A stretch of DNA of 64,000 nucleotides from Apostichopus japonicus (Eukaryota > Echinodermata > Holothuroidea > Aspidochirotida > Stichopodidae). Under the pieces are notes generated by a model, which ran no database searches, was not told where the DNA came from, and saw only the letters and a list, made by a program, of their open reading frames with translations. Shown here in pieces: positions 26,901 to 40,042 of the stretch. Each line of letters starts with the position of its first letter. The first letter of the stretch is position 1. Position numbers and translations under genes: made by a program. Where the stretch lies: contig NC_092566.1 in NCBI RefSeq assembly GCF_037975245.1, forward strand, positions 11,859,501 through 11,923,500, in the 5' to 3' direction.

Positions 26901-29900
26901 AGTGGCAGCTGTTCAAGATTGGAAAATAGAGTTGTGGCGTATTGACCAACAGATGCTAAATCAAGAGATCACCAATGAGGAGGCTCACAAACTCTTTGAG
27001 AAATGGCGACTAACCCACAAGGATAAAATGCCAGGGCCCTCGCCTAAACATGTAAGTATATGTAAAAGTTTTATTTTGAAGTGTTGTAGTATTAAAAGGT
27101 GGGGTCGTATTACTAACACTTCTCATGTAAAAGACTCCAGACCACTTTCGTTATTGTTCTAATGTTTACATAATATTGCAATTTCTTGGCTCTGTAAACA
27201 GTGCTGTAATGAATAAGGTTTTTTTTCCAATGCAGTTTGAGCAATTGTGAAAGGAGCAATATTCTTTTGGATTTCAAACATGTCTAGTTAAAGAGCACCT
27301 GCCACGGTCAGATAAATATGCCCCATTCTATTATTTTGATCATTTTTTATTATGACATTCTGCAGGCCATTTATTCAAATTTTCCCTTATATGGTGATTA
27401 ATAAGCAATCAAAGTAATTAAGCTCCTTGGCCAGAATTGAAAAAATGCAAAAACCAGCTACACGGTCGATGACGTCATCACAAAACCCGCAAACAAAGAT
27501 GGTATTACACTGCACAAGTTTCGGAAAGACAACAAATTAAGGAAATTTGGACATGGTTCGTTCAAACTACAAATGCCAGTTTTCGGGAACCATCCAACAC
27601 TAGTGTAATATGCAGTGCACATTTTACTATTGTTATGAACCAGCACATGCCATTAAATTGAGTCTGGGGAAATATTCTGGATATGCCTGGAAAGTATCTG
27701 ATTAATAGCAAGAAAAGAAACATTAGACAATTTCAATTGGATTCTTCCAAGGCTACAACAGAACAGGGAGTAGAATGAGAGACCTGCCTAGCACAAGTGG
27801 AACTCGTTACACTAGTGTTGCTGTAGGCTTAGTAGCCTAGGCCGATTGTCGGCCGAGTAACCACGTAAACAGGGAGATAGCGAAATTGGTCTCAGGGATG
27901 AAGTAGAAGGCCCTGGACCTGCCAAAAAGTCTTGTTTTATTGTCCGAAAAACGGACAGTGAAAATGGTAAGCTGGCACTTCTGCGGCGTTTTTTTGTGGT
28001 CCTACTTCATGAGCGTTGGCTTGTGCAACATCTGTTTGATAAGTCCGCAATTATTTTCTTCAAATGCTGGTTCTTCTTCATCAATGTTTTGTTGGAGAAA
28101 GTCATCTTCATCGTTGCTTGAAGAATCTGTAAGATAAAGGTCCAAATCTTCGCTAACGCTGGAATTCGGAGAGGAAACTTTACACGTCGAGAAGCAGTTT
28201 CAAACGCTAACGCTATGAGAAGTGAAAGTGCTTAAATGGGTTCTGGCGATGACGTCACAGGGTAGCTGGCTGCGGAAAGAAATTTTTTCGCCGTGGATGG
28301 CAGTACGGATGCCTTGGGATCCATTTTTCCTGTACTTTTGGTGTCAGATTTTGCACCAAAGGGAGTCCTATAATAGTGTTTTTTTGTATCCTATGTAATA
28401 AGGAGAACATAAACTTCATATTAAGGCGTATTCATCAGACCATTTCAGGTGCTATTAAGTGACTCTTTGAAGGGCTGATAAAATGTTTATCTTTTTCATC
28501 TGAATACTAATTAGAAGAAAATATCAGACAACACGCAGACGTTAATACTTTTCTATGCATATTCTCTTTCAATTGCCAGGGTCAGCCCATCAAAGGAAAA
28601 TTTTTGTGGCCAAGTAGACCAGGTAGATATGTATTTTACTACTGTATTATTGTACCATCAAAGTCAATGGTTATTTTTCAACCAGATAAGTTGTGTCTGC
28701 TAAAGGTCTGTCGATACATTGACATACCAAGTATTCTCAGCTTGATACCCATTTCGACGATATGGAAGATAATACCAAACATGTAAATAAATAATACCAG
28801 ATATACTTGAATACTTGCCAATACTGACACATAACTATATGTACTGAATACTCACACCGAGAAACAAGAGAGAAACTTCCACTTAGGAGTGAAAAAGAGG
28901 TTATTTTAAATATAAACCTTCCTAGACTTCTCCATGAGATACTTGTTCTAGATATACAAATGCAGAAAATATCCCTTCACATGAACCTTGAAATACATTT
29001 AGTCGATGATATTGGAATCTCTAGAATGTATTTCTGTGCATAAGTTAAAACAGTTACAAGAGAACTGTCTGAAAGAACTGCAGCTGCCATGCTTGGTACA
29101 TACCTTCCACAGAAATTGAATTTCTCTGTATGACATGTGCTTTTGTTCTTTAAAGTCACTATGTGAGCTGGATAAGAAAATATCTCAAAATCCAACAACC
29201 TCTGATGGCATCGGCCCTGGAACCTCACCAGGCTTTGAAATAAATCAAATAGAAATTTAATTTCTCTCTCCCACATGTATTTTGTTATTAAAACTCTCTA
29301 CAAGAGGAAAAGGAATACCTGAAAATGTTTGAACTTTCCTGTTGTTTGCCCCTGGACCACCATTAAGGACTCGAAGCCTCTACTAGGGCCCTGAGATATA
29401 TTCTAGAGAAATGTACATGGAAGTCCTCTTGCTGACATGTATTTTTACGCTCCAAAATCCCATCAAAGACGAATAAGAACTATCTAAAAGTGCTGCAACT
29501 TATCCCAGCTATTAACAATGTACTATAATTTGGGATTTTATAAGTAGCTCTAAACAGAAGGTTGTGCTAATAAATAACGATAAATTCAAAGTTTCCCTGA
29601 CTGATTAATGTAGGGGCCAGAGGCGAATGAACAATTGTTTTGAATGAAATGGAGGCTGCCCTGAAGTCACTGAAGCCTATGTAGGGAGTTGGGGGTCCTC
29701 CCTAGAATTGTGTATTCAAATTTATATTGCAAATGGCACTGTCTGAGGCATAGTGAGACTATAAATTTAGGTTTATATATTAAGTACATAGCCCTAAATG
29801 GAAGATATTCTAATAAATACTTCGTGTAAGGTTGAAAAAGCAGGCATGGGAGGAGCGTACACCTGTATTATTGGCCCATGTCTTCCCTGGCTGAATGCAA

Positions 29901-32900
29901 AACTACCCTGACTGAACCAATTTCCTAACTGATGATTGGAGGTGAGGCCCATGAACCCCCGGCACCACCCCTCCCCCCTCCTCCCCAACAGTCGTCATGA
30001 GTGTTCAGAAGCATTACTCATGGATGTGCATGAAATCAGCTTAAATAAAAAAATATGTCATATTTTTCTGAAGAACTTATTTAAATTGTAAAGATATTCA
30101 GTCTTAACAGATAGTTACTGGATTGATAGTTGATAGTAGATATATAATAAACTTTCTAAGAATATCACAAGAATATACACGCATATAATGTATGCGTTTT
30201 GGGATTCTTTAGGGGTAGCAGTGTGTGTATCAGTTCCTTTAAGTTTCGTGAAATATCGATATAGCTGGTAATATTTCTAATTTTAAATATGTATATCAAT
30301 ATTTGGGTGTGGTCATACCGTTGGACCTTAATATCTACCGTTGAAACTATCTATGTATCTTTAATATAAACAAACAACCCAGGAAGACATCTTTACAAAG
30401 TCAATTGAGAGTTTTCCTTGACATATTGAAAAGTAAATATAAAGTAAGGTTTTATTTGCTGCATGTATGAAGAAAGGATAAGAAACAGAACTCTACTGTA
30501 TGGAGTCCAGGTTTACACTACTGTATGGAGTCCAGGTTTACACTACTGTATGGAGTCCAGGTTTACACTACTGTATGGAGTCCAGGTTTACACTACTGTA
30601 CGGAATCCAGGTTTACACTACTGTACGGAATCCAGGTTTTCAAGTTAATTCCATCAAACTGACTGTTAGCCTACAGAACTGAACAACTATTCTACAGATG
30701 GGTGCACTTGATGCAAAGTTTGATGAAAGTCCAAAATAGTGCAACAGAGAGAGTATAAGGTGCTTCATATTTAAGGACTAACAATGCAGCGTAACGGTAC
30801 ATAAGAAGTGAAATATGCAATGTGAGATGTGTGATATGTGATGTGTGGTAGTGTCATAAGGCAATTAATTTAAACAGAAATTGTTTTATGACACATGTCG
30901 TCTTGATTCCTTTCCCGAAGTTTGTAGATGCCTCCAAATGAAATGTTGGTTTCTGTTGTATGGCTATGGTGAATCTCATTCACAGTATGTGTACACCATA
31001 AGTACATTAACTGTTTGTCATTCATAGTCAACATTGTCCATTGATGACTGCTTCATTGCTGATATTTTCTAAACAACACATTTGACCATTGTTTATTCCT
31101 TGCCGAAGGCAAACAGGATCTATGTCATTGTTTGGGTGGCTATATGAGTGTAAATATGTATGTGTGTGTGTATGACACTTTGGGTGGTAAACTGTATAAC
31201 TCAAAATAGATGTAATCATGTCAAATGAACTTCATATGTGGCATGTAGATGATTTTTTTCTCTACACAATGGAAGAAATTAGCCTTCACTCTTTTTAAAT
31301 TCATAGAATGCTAATGTTGACACCTCTTATTTTCTCTGATGTTTGTTAGCGAGCGATGCTATGCGTGAGCAACGCACCCAGTCCACTATAAGCCGGCCCA
31401 TTCTAGCCAGTTCACACTCAGTCCCGCAGACAACATCAATCCCATATCTCAGGGCAGGCAGTGGTACTTGAGCAATTTGTTTGTATTGCATGATTTAATG
31501 CTACAGGCCCAAGAAAAAATTACTCTCTGCATGATTGATTTATCCATAATGCACCTCTTTAAGATATAAGCTATTTTGGTTAGCATATTTGATTTCTTTT
31601 AAATCTTATTTTAGTGGAAGTAATGGCAGATCTTAGTTATTATTAATAACTTGAATTGCATTTAAGTTCACAATCACTAGAAAAAAATACCAAAAAGCCA
31701 TATTTATTTCTTGATACGGAGAACATTATTTGCTACTTGCGCATCCAATCCCATGCTACTTGCCAGCTCAATGAACTGGATGGAAATAGAATATTGTGGT
31801 TTAGCATCAAACTTAAAGTTTGTGATAGAGAGAAATGTACTAGGGATTTAGGGAATGAATTCCACTTTTGTCATCTTTACAGTTCTCCAGTACAAATCAT
31901 AGAAATTACACAGTTCTTAGGATGTTGCTACTCTGTTTTACACATGTGTGAATACTGACAAGTCGATAGAAAAGTTGAATGTCAACTCTGAGAATAAGAA
32001 AGTTGTTTTAGTACATTTCATTTTCAGTTAAAGACTCTCCGTTCAATTGTGCATGAAACTTGTTTGTGTTTAATGTAGTTGAATGATGTGCATACTTTGC
32101 AAATATGTAAGCTGCAATTTATGAATAAACAGCTGTAAAATAATCTGTATCAGTATGCTTAATGGATAAATATGCTTGGCGATCATCATATTTTAATACT
32201 TTTTGCATTCTGTCATTCTTTTTCCTTTTATGGTCATCTTTCACTTTTTTTAGGTGATAGCCTTACCCGAAGAATCAGGGCTAGATCAGAACCTCTCGTC
32301 AGCATAGGATTTGTTCCATTCAGTAATGATTTTCTCATGTATGAATTGCATATTGTTGCACACTGCATGAGCATTCAATTACCTTTCAATAAGATGCTCC
32401 TTTAACTTATTCAGAACTTGCCAGAAGAGGTTCAATACTTGCAAAAGCATTACAGTTCAATATGTTTCTGGTTATGATGCTGAATGCTCAGTAACCTCTG
32501 CAATCGTGCTGGCATGTTTGTATGTTTGTATGGGTGCATGTCATTGTGTGTGTGACGGCTAGCCTTTAAACCACAAGTTGAATCAATGTCATACTTGGTA
32601 GGTAGATGCCCTACCATGTGTAGATGTGCCTTATTGTTCTTGGTTCTCATCTCATGAATATTAATGAGTGGGCAGGGCATAACATAAACTTCTTAAACTG
32701 TCAATATCTCTTCATCATATGTCCGATTTAGTTCTTACTTGGTTTGGTGATGTAAACTGCAGAACAATTTTTACCTCATTAATATTCATGAGTGGGTGGG
32801 GCGTAATGAGAAATCATCTAAAACAGCTTTTAGACATGATCTCACTAACCACAAGTTGAATCAATGTCCTACTTAATAGGTAGATGCCCCGTGATGAGTA

Positions 32901-35900
32901 GATTGTTTTTGGTTGCCATTCATAAATATTAAATAAATGGGCAGGGCTTTTTTCGTGATTCATATTGGTATGGTGATGTTGGTACATAATAAGCACATTT
33001 TCATGATGTCTCCAACTTTATGTCAATAAGGATTCTTCAAATTGCAAGCAATGGCTTTTAAACTCAAGAAAAGAACCAAATGTTCCATAGTTTTCATCCT
33101 TGGCATATAGGTTAATTGTCACATTACATTCGTACATGTTGTTTTTGTTGTGCCTGTCAGGAATATTAGTCAGTGAACATAAAATTGTTTATCAGATATC
33201 TATAACATAGTATGTCTAATTAGCTTTATACATATACTTGGATAATACAATGTAAGTATATAGATACATGCTTATGAGGTCATAAATTTGACCTCATTAA
33301 TATTTATGCTGTATCTATTTCTATACTATTTCCCTAATAGACTTTGTCAACATGATAACTGATTCCTTGTACCTTCCTTTATATGTTGTTGCATTAGTCA
33401 AATAGATAATCCCTCTTCACTTTGGTGTGCATAAGTTCATGAATATTAAAATGTATCGCTTACCATACTATGAATATGTTTGGCATTGGAACCGCTAAAC
33501 AATTTATGGTTAAAAGTTAGGACACTGTTTTAGTTTGGCAGGGTTACAACTTGCCTTCAAAGTTTATTGCAACCTGCTTGGGACTGATATTTGACTACTA
33601 ATTTAGAGATAAAATGACATGATACATTTGGGTCAAAACAGTTTGACGTTCCAAGATAGAAAATGCTTGTTAGTATTTTTTTACAAATTACTTCAACTAA
33701 GGTGATCATTAAAAAGCCAAGAAAATAAGCAATGCTTTTCAGCTTTTGTCCTTTTCCCCTCAGTCTCTCATGGATTGCCCACAACATAAGTACACAGCAA
33801 TTGCTCCAAGGAAGTATATGGTATTGAACGCATTCACTGGTGTTCTTGCTTTCCTGTAACTACACCTCAGAATCTGTTTCTTAGTTTATGCACGACACTT
33901 TCATCTTTCCTTCTACACTACTCTATTTGGACCTGTTTTTTTCCCGCTCAAGTTTGTGTCATTCAGTGTTTTACTGTTTGTTTTATTTAATTGTCTGAAC
34001 TCTATTTTGTTTCTTCTGACATTGATACAACTTGGAAATAACTCTCTGTATCAGAGCACCCTCACTCATCAAGTCTACACTTTCCCAGTTTTTTTTTTAT
34101 GTTTTGCAATAGGCAATGTTACTGAATGTTGACTTCTCTAAAATAGAACAACTGGTTTAAAACAGCACCATTGTCAAGCAGCTGGTGACTGTTAGATGAG
34201 AATATAATGGAAGTTTAGTATATGCATTTGCGTTGCTCAACCATGTCTATGCCAGCATGCAATAGATTCTATTTTAATAACAAGTAAACTCATTGAGTCT
34301 TTCCTTTTTAATTTTTCAGTTGGGAATTTTTGATCAAACACAATCAAAAAGGCTGCTATAACTAGCAAGCAATCATTTGTAATAACTATCCTCCATTTTA
34401 TATTTTCTGTTTTTGCATGCACCTGATTTCCCTCTGATCAGTGGACACGTGGTCATGTCATAAGAGTCTATGTTTTAAAGTAATAGCTAAGCGAGCATGT
34501 TGCATTGTTACATTAATTATACCTTCTGACTGCAGCCACTTCATTTCTACTTAAATCTTGTATTGCTCTGAGCAGTCTTCCAAGATTTTTTCTCCATAAT
34601 ACAGCTGCTGTGATTAAAGTGTAATTTGTGCTGTGCAAGCTCTTCAGATGACTCAGACTGTTGATACCAGGACATGTATCAAAAAAGTTTCATAGGAAGT
34701 ATCTTGATAACTAGTAGTAACTGCCTGTTTGACATGAATGTTTTTGGTTATTGCACAACAAAATCAAACTGTTTTCAGGACAATCAAGTCAACATGTATT
34801 CATTTTATAACATTGTCTTGTATGCTGCATGTTTTATATGTCAATTGAATTTCTTAAATCAATGAAAAGACGAAAAGAAATGCTCAGTAAGGGTGGCTAT
34901 GCATTGATCAAAGATGTGACTGAAGATGCAAATGAACTGTAGACAACACAGAGGTCAGTAACCTCCAGAGTTTGATATATTATGTTTGAGTTGTGTTGCC
35001 TTCAGTACAGTCTTATCTGCTCTCTTTTCAGTTGACACTTCCACTTGTGATAGTCCACAGCCTGTAAGTATTGTGTATTACTTTCAAATGGAAAGATCTG
35101 AAATTAGTGTACTAGATGCTAATGTCATGTTCTCATCAAGTTAAAAGATTAACATACCAGCATATATAGATCATTGTAGTGTTAAATCACATTTGTTAAA
35201 TCTATCTGAAAGATCACTTTGCTGATCACTATAGACTTGTAATGCAGTATTTCTTACCGTGTCCAGTTATTGCACCCCTTAGCCATTGAACAAGAACTTG
35301 TGCACCACCTTTACCAGCTGTGGATGAATGTTTTGTGCATTAGATGTGGGGTCCACCTAGGGCCCTTGGTGGGATCTAGGGCAAAGCCCTTGGAAAACCA
35401 TGCAATTTGGTTCAAAAAATGGATGGGTCTAGAGATTGCTTAAAAGCATACAAAGATTGCAGTGTGCTTTAAACATGGGTTCCCATTTAGGACAAACACC
35501 CTTTGGTGAAATGGTAGGGACTATCGGTACCTGATTTGATGTAACATAGGCTACAGAGATTACATTGATTTGATGTAACATAGGCTACAGAGATTAAATT
35601 GATGTAACATAGGCTACAGAGATTACATTGGTGTAACACAGGCTACAGAGATTACATTGATGTAACATAGGCTACAGAGATTACATTGATGTAACATAGG
35701 CTACAGAGATTAAATTGATGTAACATAGGCTACAGAGATAAAATTGTTGAAGTAAGTGATACTGTTTGTAAACTTAACGGTACAATTACACACAAAAGCA
35801 ATGTGAGATTTCCTGACTTCACAATTTGGCCTGTGAAAGACTTCGTCATTCAATGGTATTATGAATATCTCCTTTCTTGCCCTAGCCAGAATCGTATATC

Positions 35901-38900
35901 TGAACTTGTAAACATAAAAGGGCTATGTTGAGGCATCTGGATATGAATATGGATACTTTGAAATTGGTGTACCACTTTGTGACAGATTCTGTCCATTAAA
36001 TATAGGTGATATTGAAGATAACTAAACTTGCTCTTTTAGGAAGTTGTTGGTTTGCCTATAGCTTCAAAACCCTGGAACCATACCTTGTACTGCCAGGGAG
36101 TAATTGGGAACAGCTGTTGTAATGAAAGCACTTTAATTTGTCTGTACTTCTACTATGATATCATCTTCTGACTGATTTCTTTCTGTGTAATAGTTTCCCA
36201 CTTGATGGGCTTCTTTCTTTTCACAAACTCATCAATATAGCAATATGTGGCAATGTAATTATTTTAATGTTGTTTCTGTCTCATTGGTCATTTTTTGACA
36301 TGTGTGTTGCTATGTCAGAGGGTCTGGTAGTATCAAGGACTTCAACTGTTTACAAACCAGGTGTGTGTCATACAAATTTGATTGGTAGATTCTACACTGT
36401 GTTAAAATACTTGTTGCAATCTTGTCCACGTATGTGATCCATTTTATGATGTTACATTTTTTTTTCAGGATAAGAATCCTAGCGTAATAGGTGAGCATTT
36501 TAGTATATTTATTAAGGCAAGCTAAAATTGCAGAGATCCCCATAGGTATCTGGTCAGATGAATGTGTAAATAAGGTAACCAAGGTAACCAACCAGTCAAA
36601 ACAATAAAGAAGTAATTAAGAGTGACAATGTCATCAATCATGTGACTTACCAGAAATGGCGTTCATCATCAGCTCAGGAGATACAAACTTGTACCAAATT
36701 TGGAAATTATGTTGTTAGTCAAAACAGTAAAGAAGACATTCTCATCAAGTGTGATGATGTCATCGTTCATGTGACTTTAATAGGATAATGATTTGTCCCT
36801 TTTATATTGATATAATATGATATAAGTGCCAAACTGGACAACAGTTATAATAGGTATATTCATTAACATAACATGTCACTGAAGTGAGATGATGTAGACA
36901 TGTGCATCCTCCACCATGCTCTTTGAGGTTTATGCTGTGATTTGGTTTACTCAAGCAGGTTATAGAATAATTTGATCCAAAATCCCTTACATGGATTTGC
37001 TTTGCTATTTTTTTGGCAATAAAATTGATTATTCCAGGGATGTACACACATAGAAGTGGTATCTAGAATGGTTTGTGGTATTACACTAACTACTTTATTA
37101 CTTCAACAACAATTTAATGCACAAACTGTAGTAGACATAATTGAGTCCTAATTATGATAACATCTGGATCAAAATATAGTAAAGTGCTAATTGTACTAAC
37201 AGTTGGTTATAGAAGTAATTAAGTCCAAATTGTATAACATTTGGGTCTAAATGAAGTAAAGTCCTGATTTTAATAACATCTGGGTCTAAATGTAATCAAG
37301 TCCTAATTGTAGTAACTTTTGGGTATAAATGAAACATTCTCTATTAAAAATGTTAACAAGACATGCTAATAAATGTGATGACACCATCAACCATGTCACT
37401 TACAGGAGTTTCTTCTGAGCCATCAGCATAACAATATTTATATTGCAATTGGAAAAACAAATGATAAAATATGAACAAGTCAAGAACATGTCAATGAAGT
37501 GTATTGATGTCATCAGGCACATGTGCATTCACACCTGTATTTCCAAGATATACCTCTGTAAAAGTTACATTGGCCTTTTTTCAACCAGTGAAAATTAAAC
37601 TTACTTGGTTAGCTTGTCTTGTTTATTGTTGTGACTGGGAATATGTTTTCAGTAACTTTAATTTGAATTGATTAGAAAATGATATAAACAACAGAAAGCA
37701 GCAATGCCCTGATGAAACAAGAAAACTTAGCAGTCAACCAGAAACGTTTGCAGTCTTACCCTTTCCTTAGAATGAACATATCATTGCTTTCAAAATGCCG
37801 AACTGGGTCCAACCTGGACACATCTTTGCATATCAGTACAATTACTGCTTGCAGTTGTCTGTATAATTTTTCTTGTATTTTGTCAATTATAGCTTTGTAT
37901 CAAACTGAAGGGATTATTAATTAATCTAAACAAATACCCTTGTTCTTCTTTTCTTTCAATCGCAGGGAGTCCATCTGGTGGTCATAGAGGCTCCAATGTA
38001 AGTCATTGTACCATGAATGATGCGTTGCTAAATAATCTCATTTCATCAGCTTATTTTTTTATGTTTTTCTAAGAATTAAAGCTTTGCAAAATCAAGTTCA
38101 AGCCATATTTATTAAATTTGTAAAGTAATACTGACATGCCCTGCCCCCATCCCTTCCCATCCCTTCCCATCCCTTCCCTTCCCATCCCTTCCCTTCCCTT
38201 CCCATCCCTTCCCATCCCTTCCCTTCCCTTCTCGTCCCTTCCCATCCCGTCCCTTCCCTTCCCTTCCCTTCCCTTCCCATCCCATCCCTTCCCATCCCTT
38301 CCCATCCCTTCCCTTCCCTTCCCTTCCCTTCCCTTCCCTTCCCTTCCCTTCCCTTCCCTTCCCTTCCCTTCCCTTCCCTTCCCTTCCCTTCCCTTCCCTT
38401 CCCTTCCCTTCCCTTCCCTTCCCTTCCCTTCCCTTCCCTTCCCTTCCCTTCCCATCCCTTCCCTTCCCTTCCCATCCCTTCCCATCCCATCCCATCCCAT
38501 CCCTTCCCATCCCATCCCTTCCCTTCCCATCCCTTCCCTTCCCTTCCCTTCCCTTCCCTTCCCATCCTTTCCCTTCCCTTCCCTTCCCATCCTTTCCCAT
38601 CCGTTCCCTTCCCTTCCCTTCCCATCCCTTCCCATCCCTTCTCTTCCCATACCTTCCCATGCTTCTTTTGGTGAACCAAGGTTTAAAAACAGTGGGGATA
38701 CACCCATAGTTGTGGTTCAATTCTACCAGGGTTGAATTAAGAAAATCCACCCACAGAAACATTTCTCTGACTGAAGTTTGGGGATGGAGAGCCATCCTTA
38801 CTCCCCCATTTTTGCATACAGTTTTACTAGTGATGTAAAAAATGTTTGGACAATTTACTATTTAAAAAAAGAAGGTTTTGAACATGTTTTTGTCCATTGC

Positions 38901-39985
38901 AGACAAATGATGCTATTTGTTTTAAGTGTTTTCAATGCCTCCAACTTTTGCTATGCTGATTTACTCAGAACAACTCTTATTAGGGTGTGGTAAGCAAGCA
39001 AGCAAGCATGGAGTCAATAAATCAATAAGCAACTTGCAATTTTCACCATATATTAGCAGCTAATTGTTGAATTAAACAAGTTACACATACAATACAGTTA
39101 ACAATCACCCTTGTGTTATCATGCTTTGAAAATGATTTTTAATTCTTTTCAACATGTGCAATTTTGATTTGTTCTGTCAGCTCTTATTTTATTCATAAAT
39201 TTTTATTGAAGCCTCCACCAACTGCTACCAGAAATCCTCCTATATCAAAAAAGAATCAAAGGCTCAACAGAGGTAAAAGGGTAGGTAACCAGTGTTACTA
39301 ACAGCTATTAACTCTTCTGTTATATTGCTCCTCCCAAGCTGGCACTTTTCTTCAGGGTTTTCAAAGAAACTTTGTTTGAAGTCAACATAGGTCAAAGTTA
39401 TTGTAAACACAAACTCCAATATTGAAGAAAGGATGAAGTTCATACTTGGTATGCAGCTCCATGGTAGTGAGAACAAGAGTCCTTTAATGTTCACATCAAT
39501 GAGTGACGGTCACATGAGCTCAACAGAGATCTAAGTATGAAAACCTTGTGAAAATGATTATCTCAGCAGTGAAGCTTGTATTGTGTTGTACTGAGAACTA
39601 CCTTGCTGAATACTATGTTGGTTTTACATGGAGGTCAAGGTTCATTTTAGGTCAGTATGGGTCAATGTCTGAAAACCCAAAGTATAGCATCAAGCAAATG
39701 TAGTAAAAGCTTTCATAGAAAGTGTGGCAAGGAATCACCTATTTTGGCTTTCTGGATAACTTTTTAGAAAAGGAGTGCTTGCAATTAAACCACCCTAAAC
39801 CAACTAGACACATTGTATTCCATGTGGGATATGGATAAAATACTATACAAGGGTGCTGCCAGTTTGTGAATGCATGGTGCAAGCATAGGCGTACGAGGCG
39901 GGGGGGCAGACTGCCCCCCCAAATTTCCAGAGGACAAGAAATTCGGGCAAAAGTCCTCAAAAATTCGGGCAGCCTAAGAGGAGAA

Positions 39986-40042
<57 letters not shown>

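Larger units (their letters stand above)
27288..28458. mobile_element. Second TTAA/THAP (Kolobok-like) non-autonomous element
   Basis: TTAA at 27288-27291 and 28455-28458 flanks 1,163 bp. The termini match imperfectly over about 35 bp: AGAGCACCTG, GGTC, AGATAAATATGCC on the left versus TAGCACCTG, GGTC, TGATGAATACGCC on the right. TGACGTCA palindromes lie near 27468 and 28246, as in the larger element. It holds a decayed THAP domain on plus and an acidic ORF on minus. It fills most of the intron between exons 11 and 12. Confidence 0.75.

Noticed and set aside
38069-38795. Several overlapping open frames of about 190-230 codons on both strands
   Set aside because: They are translations of the CCCTT/CCCAT pentanucleotide tract; a 5-bp unit without stops is open in several frames at once.
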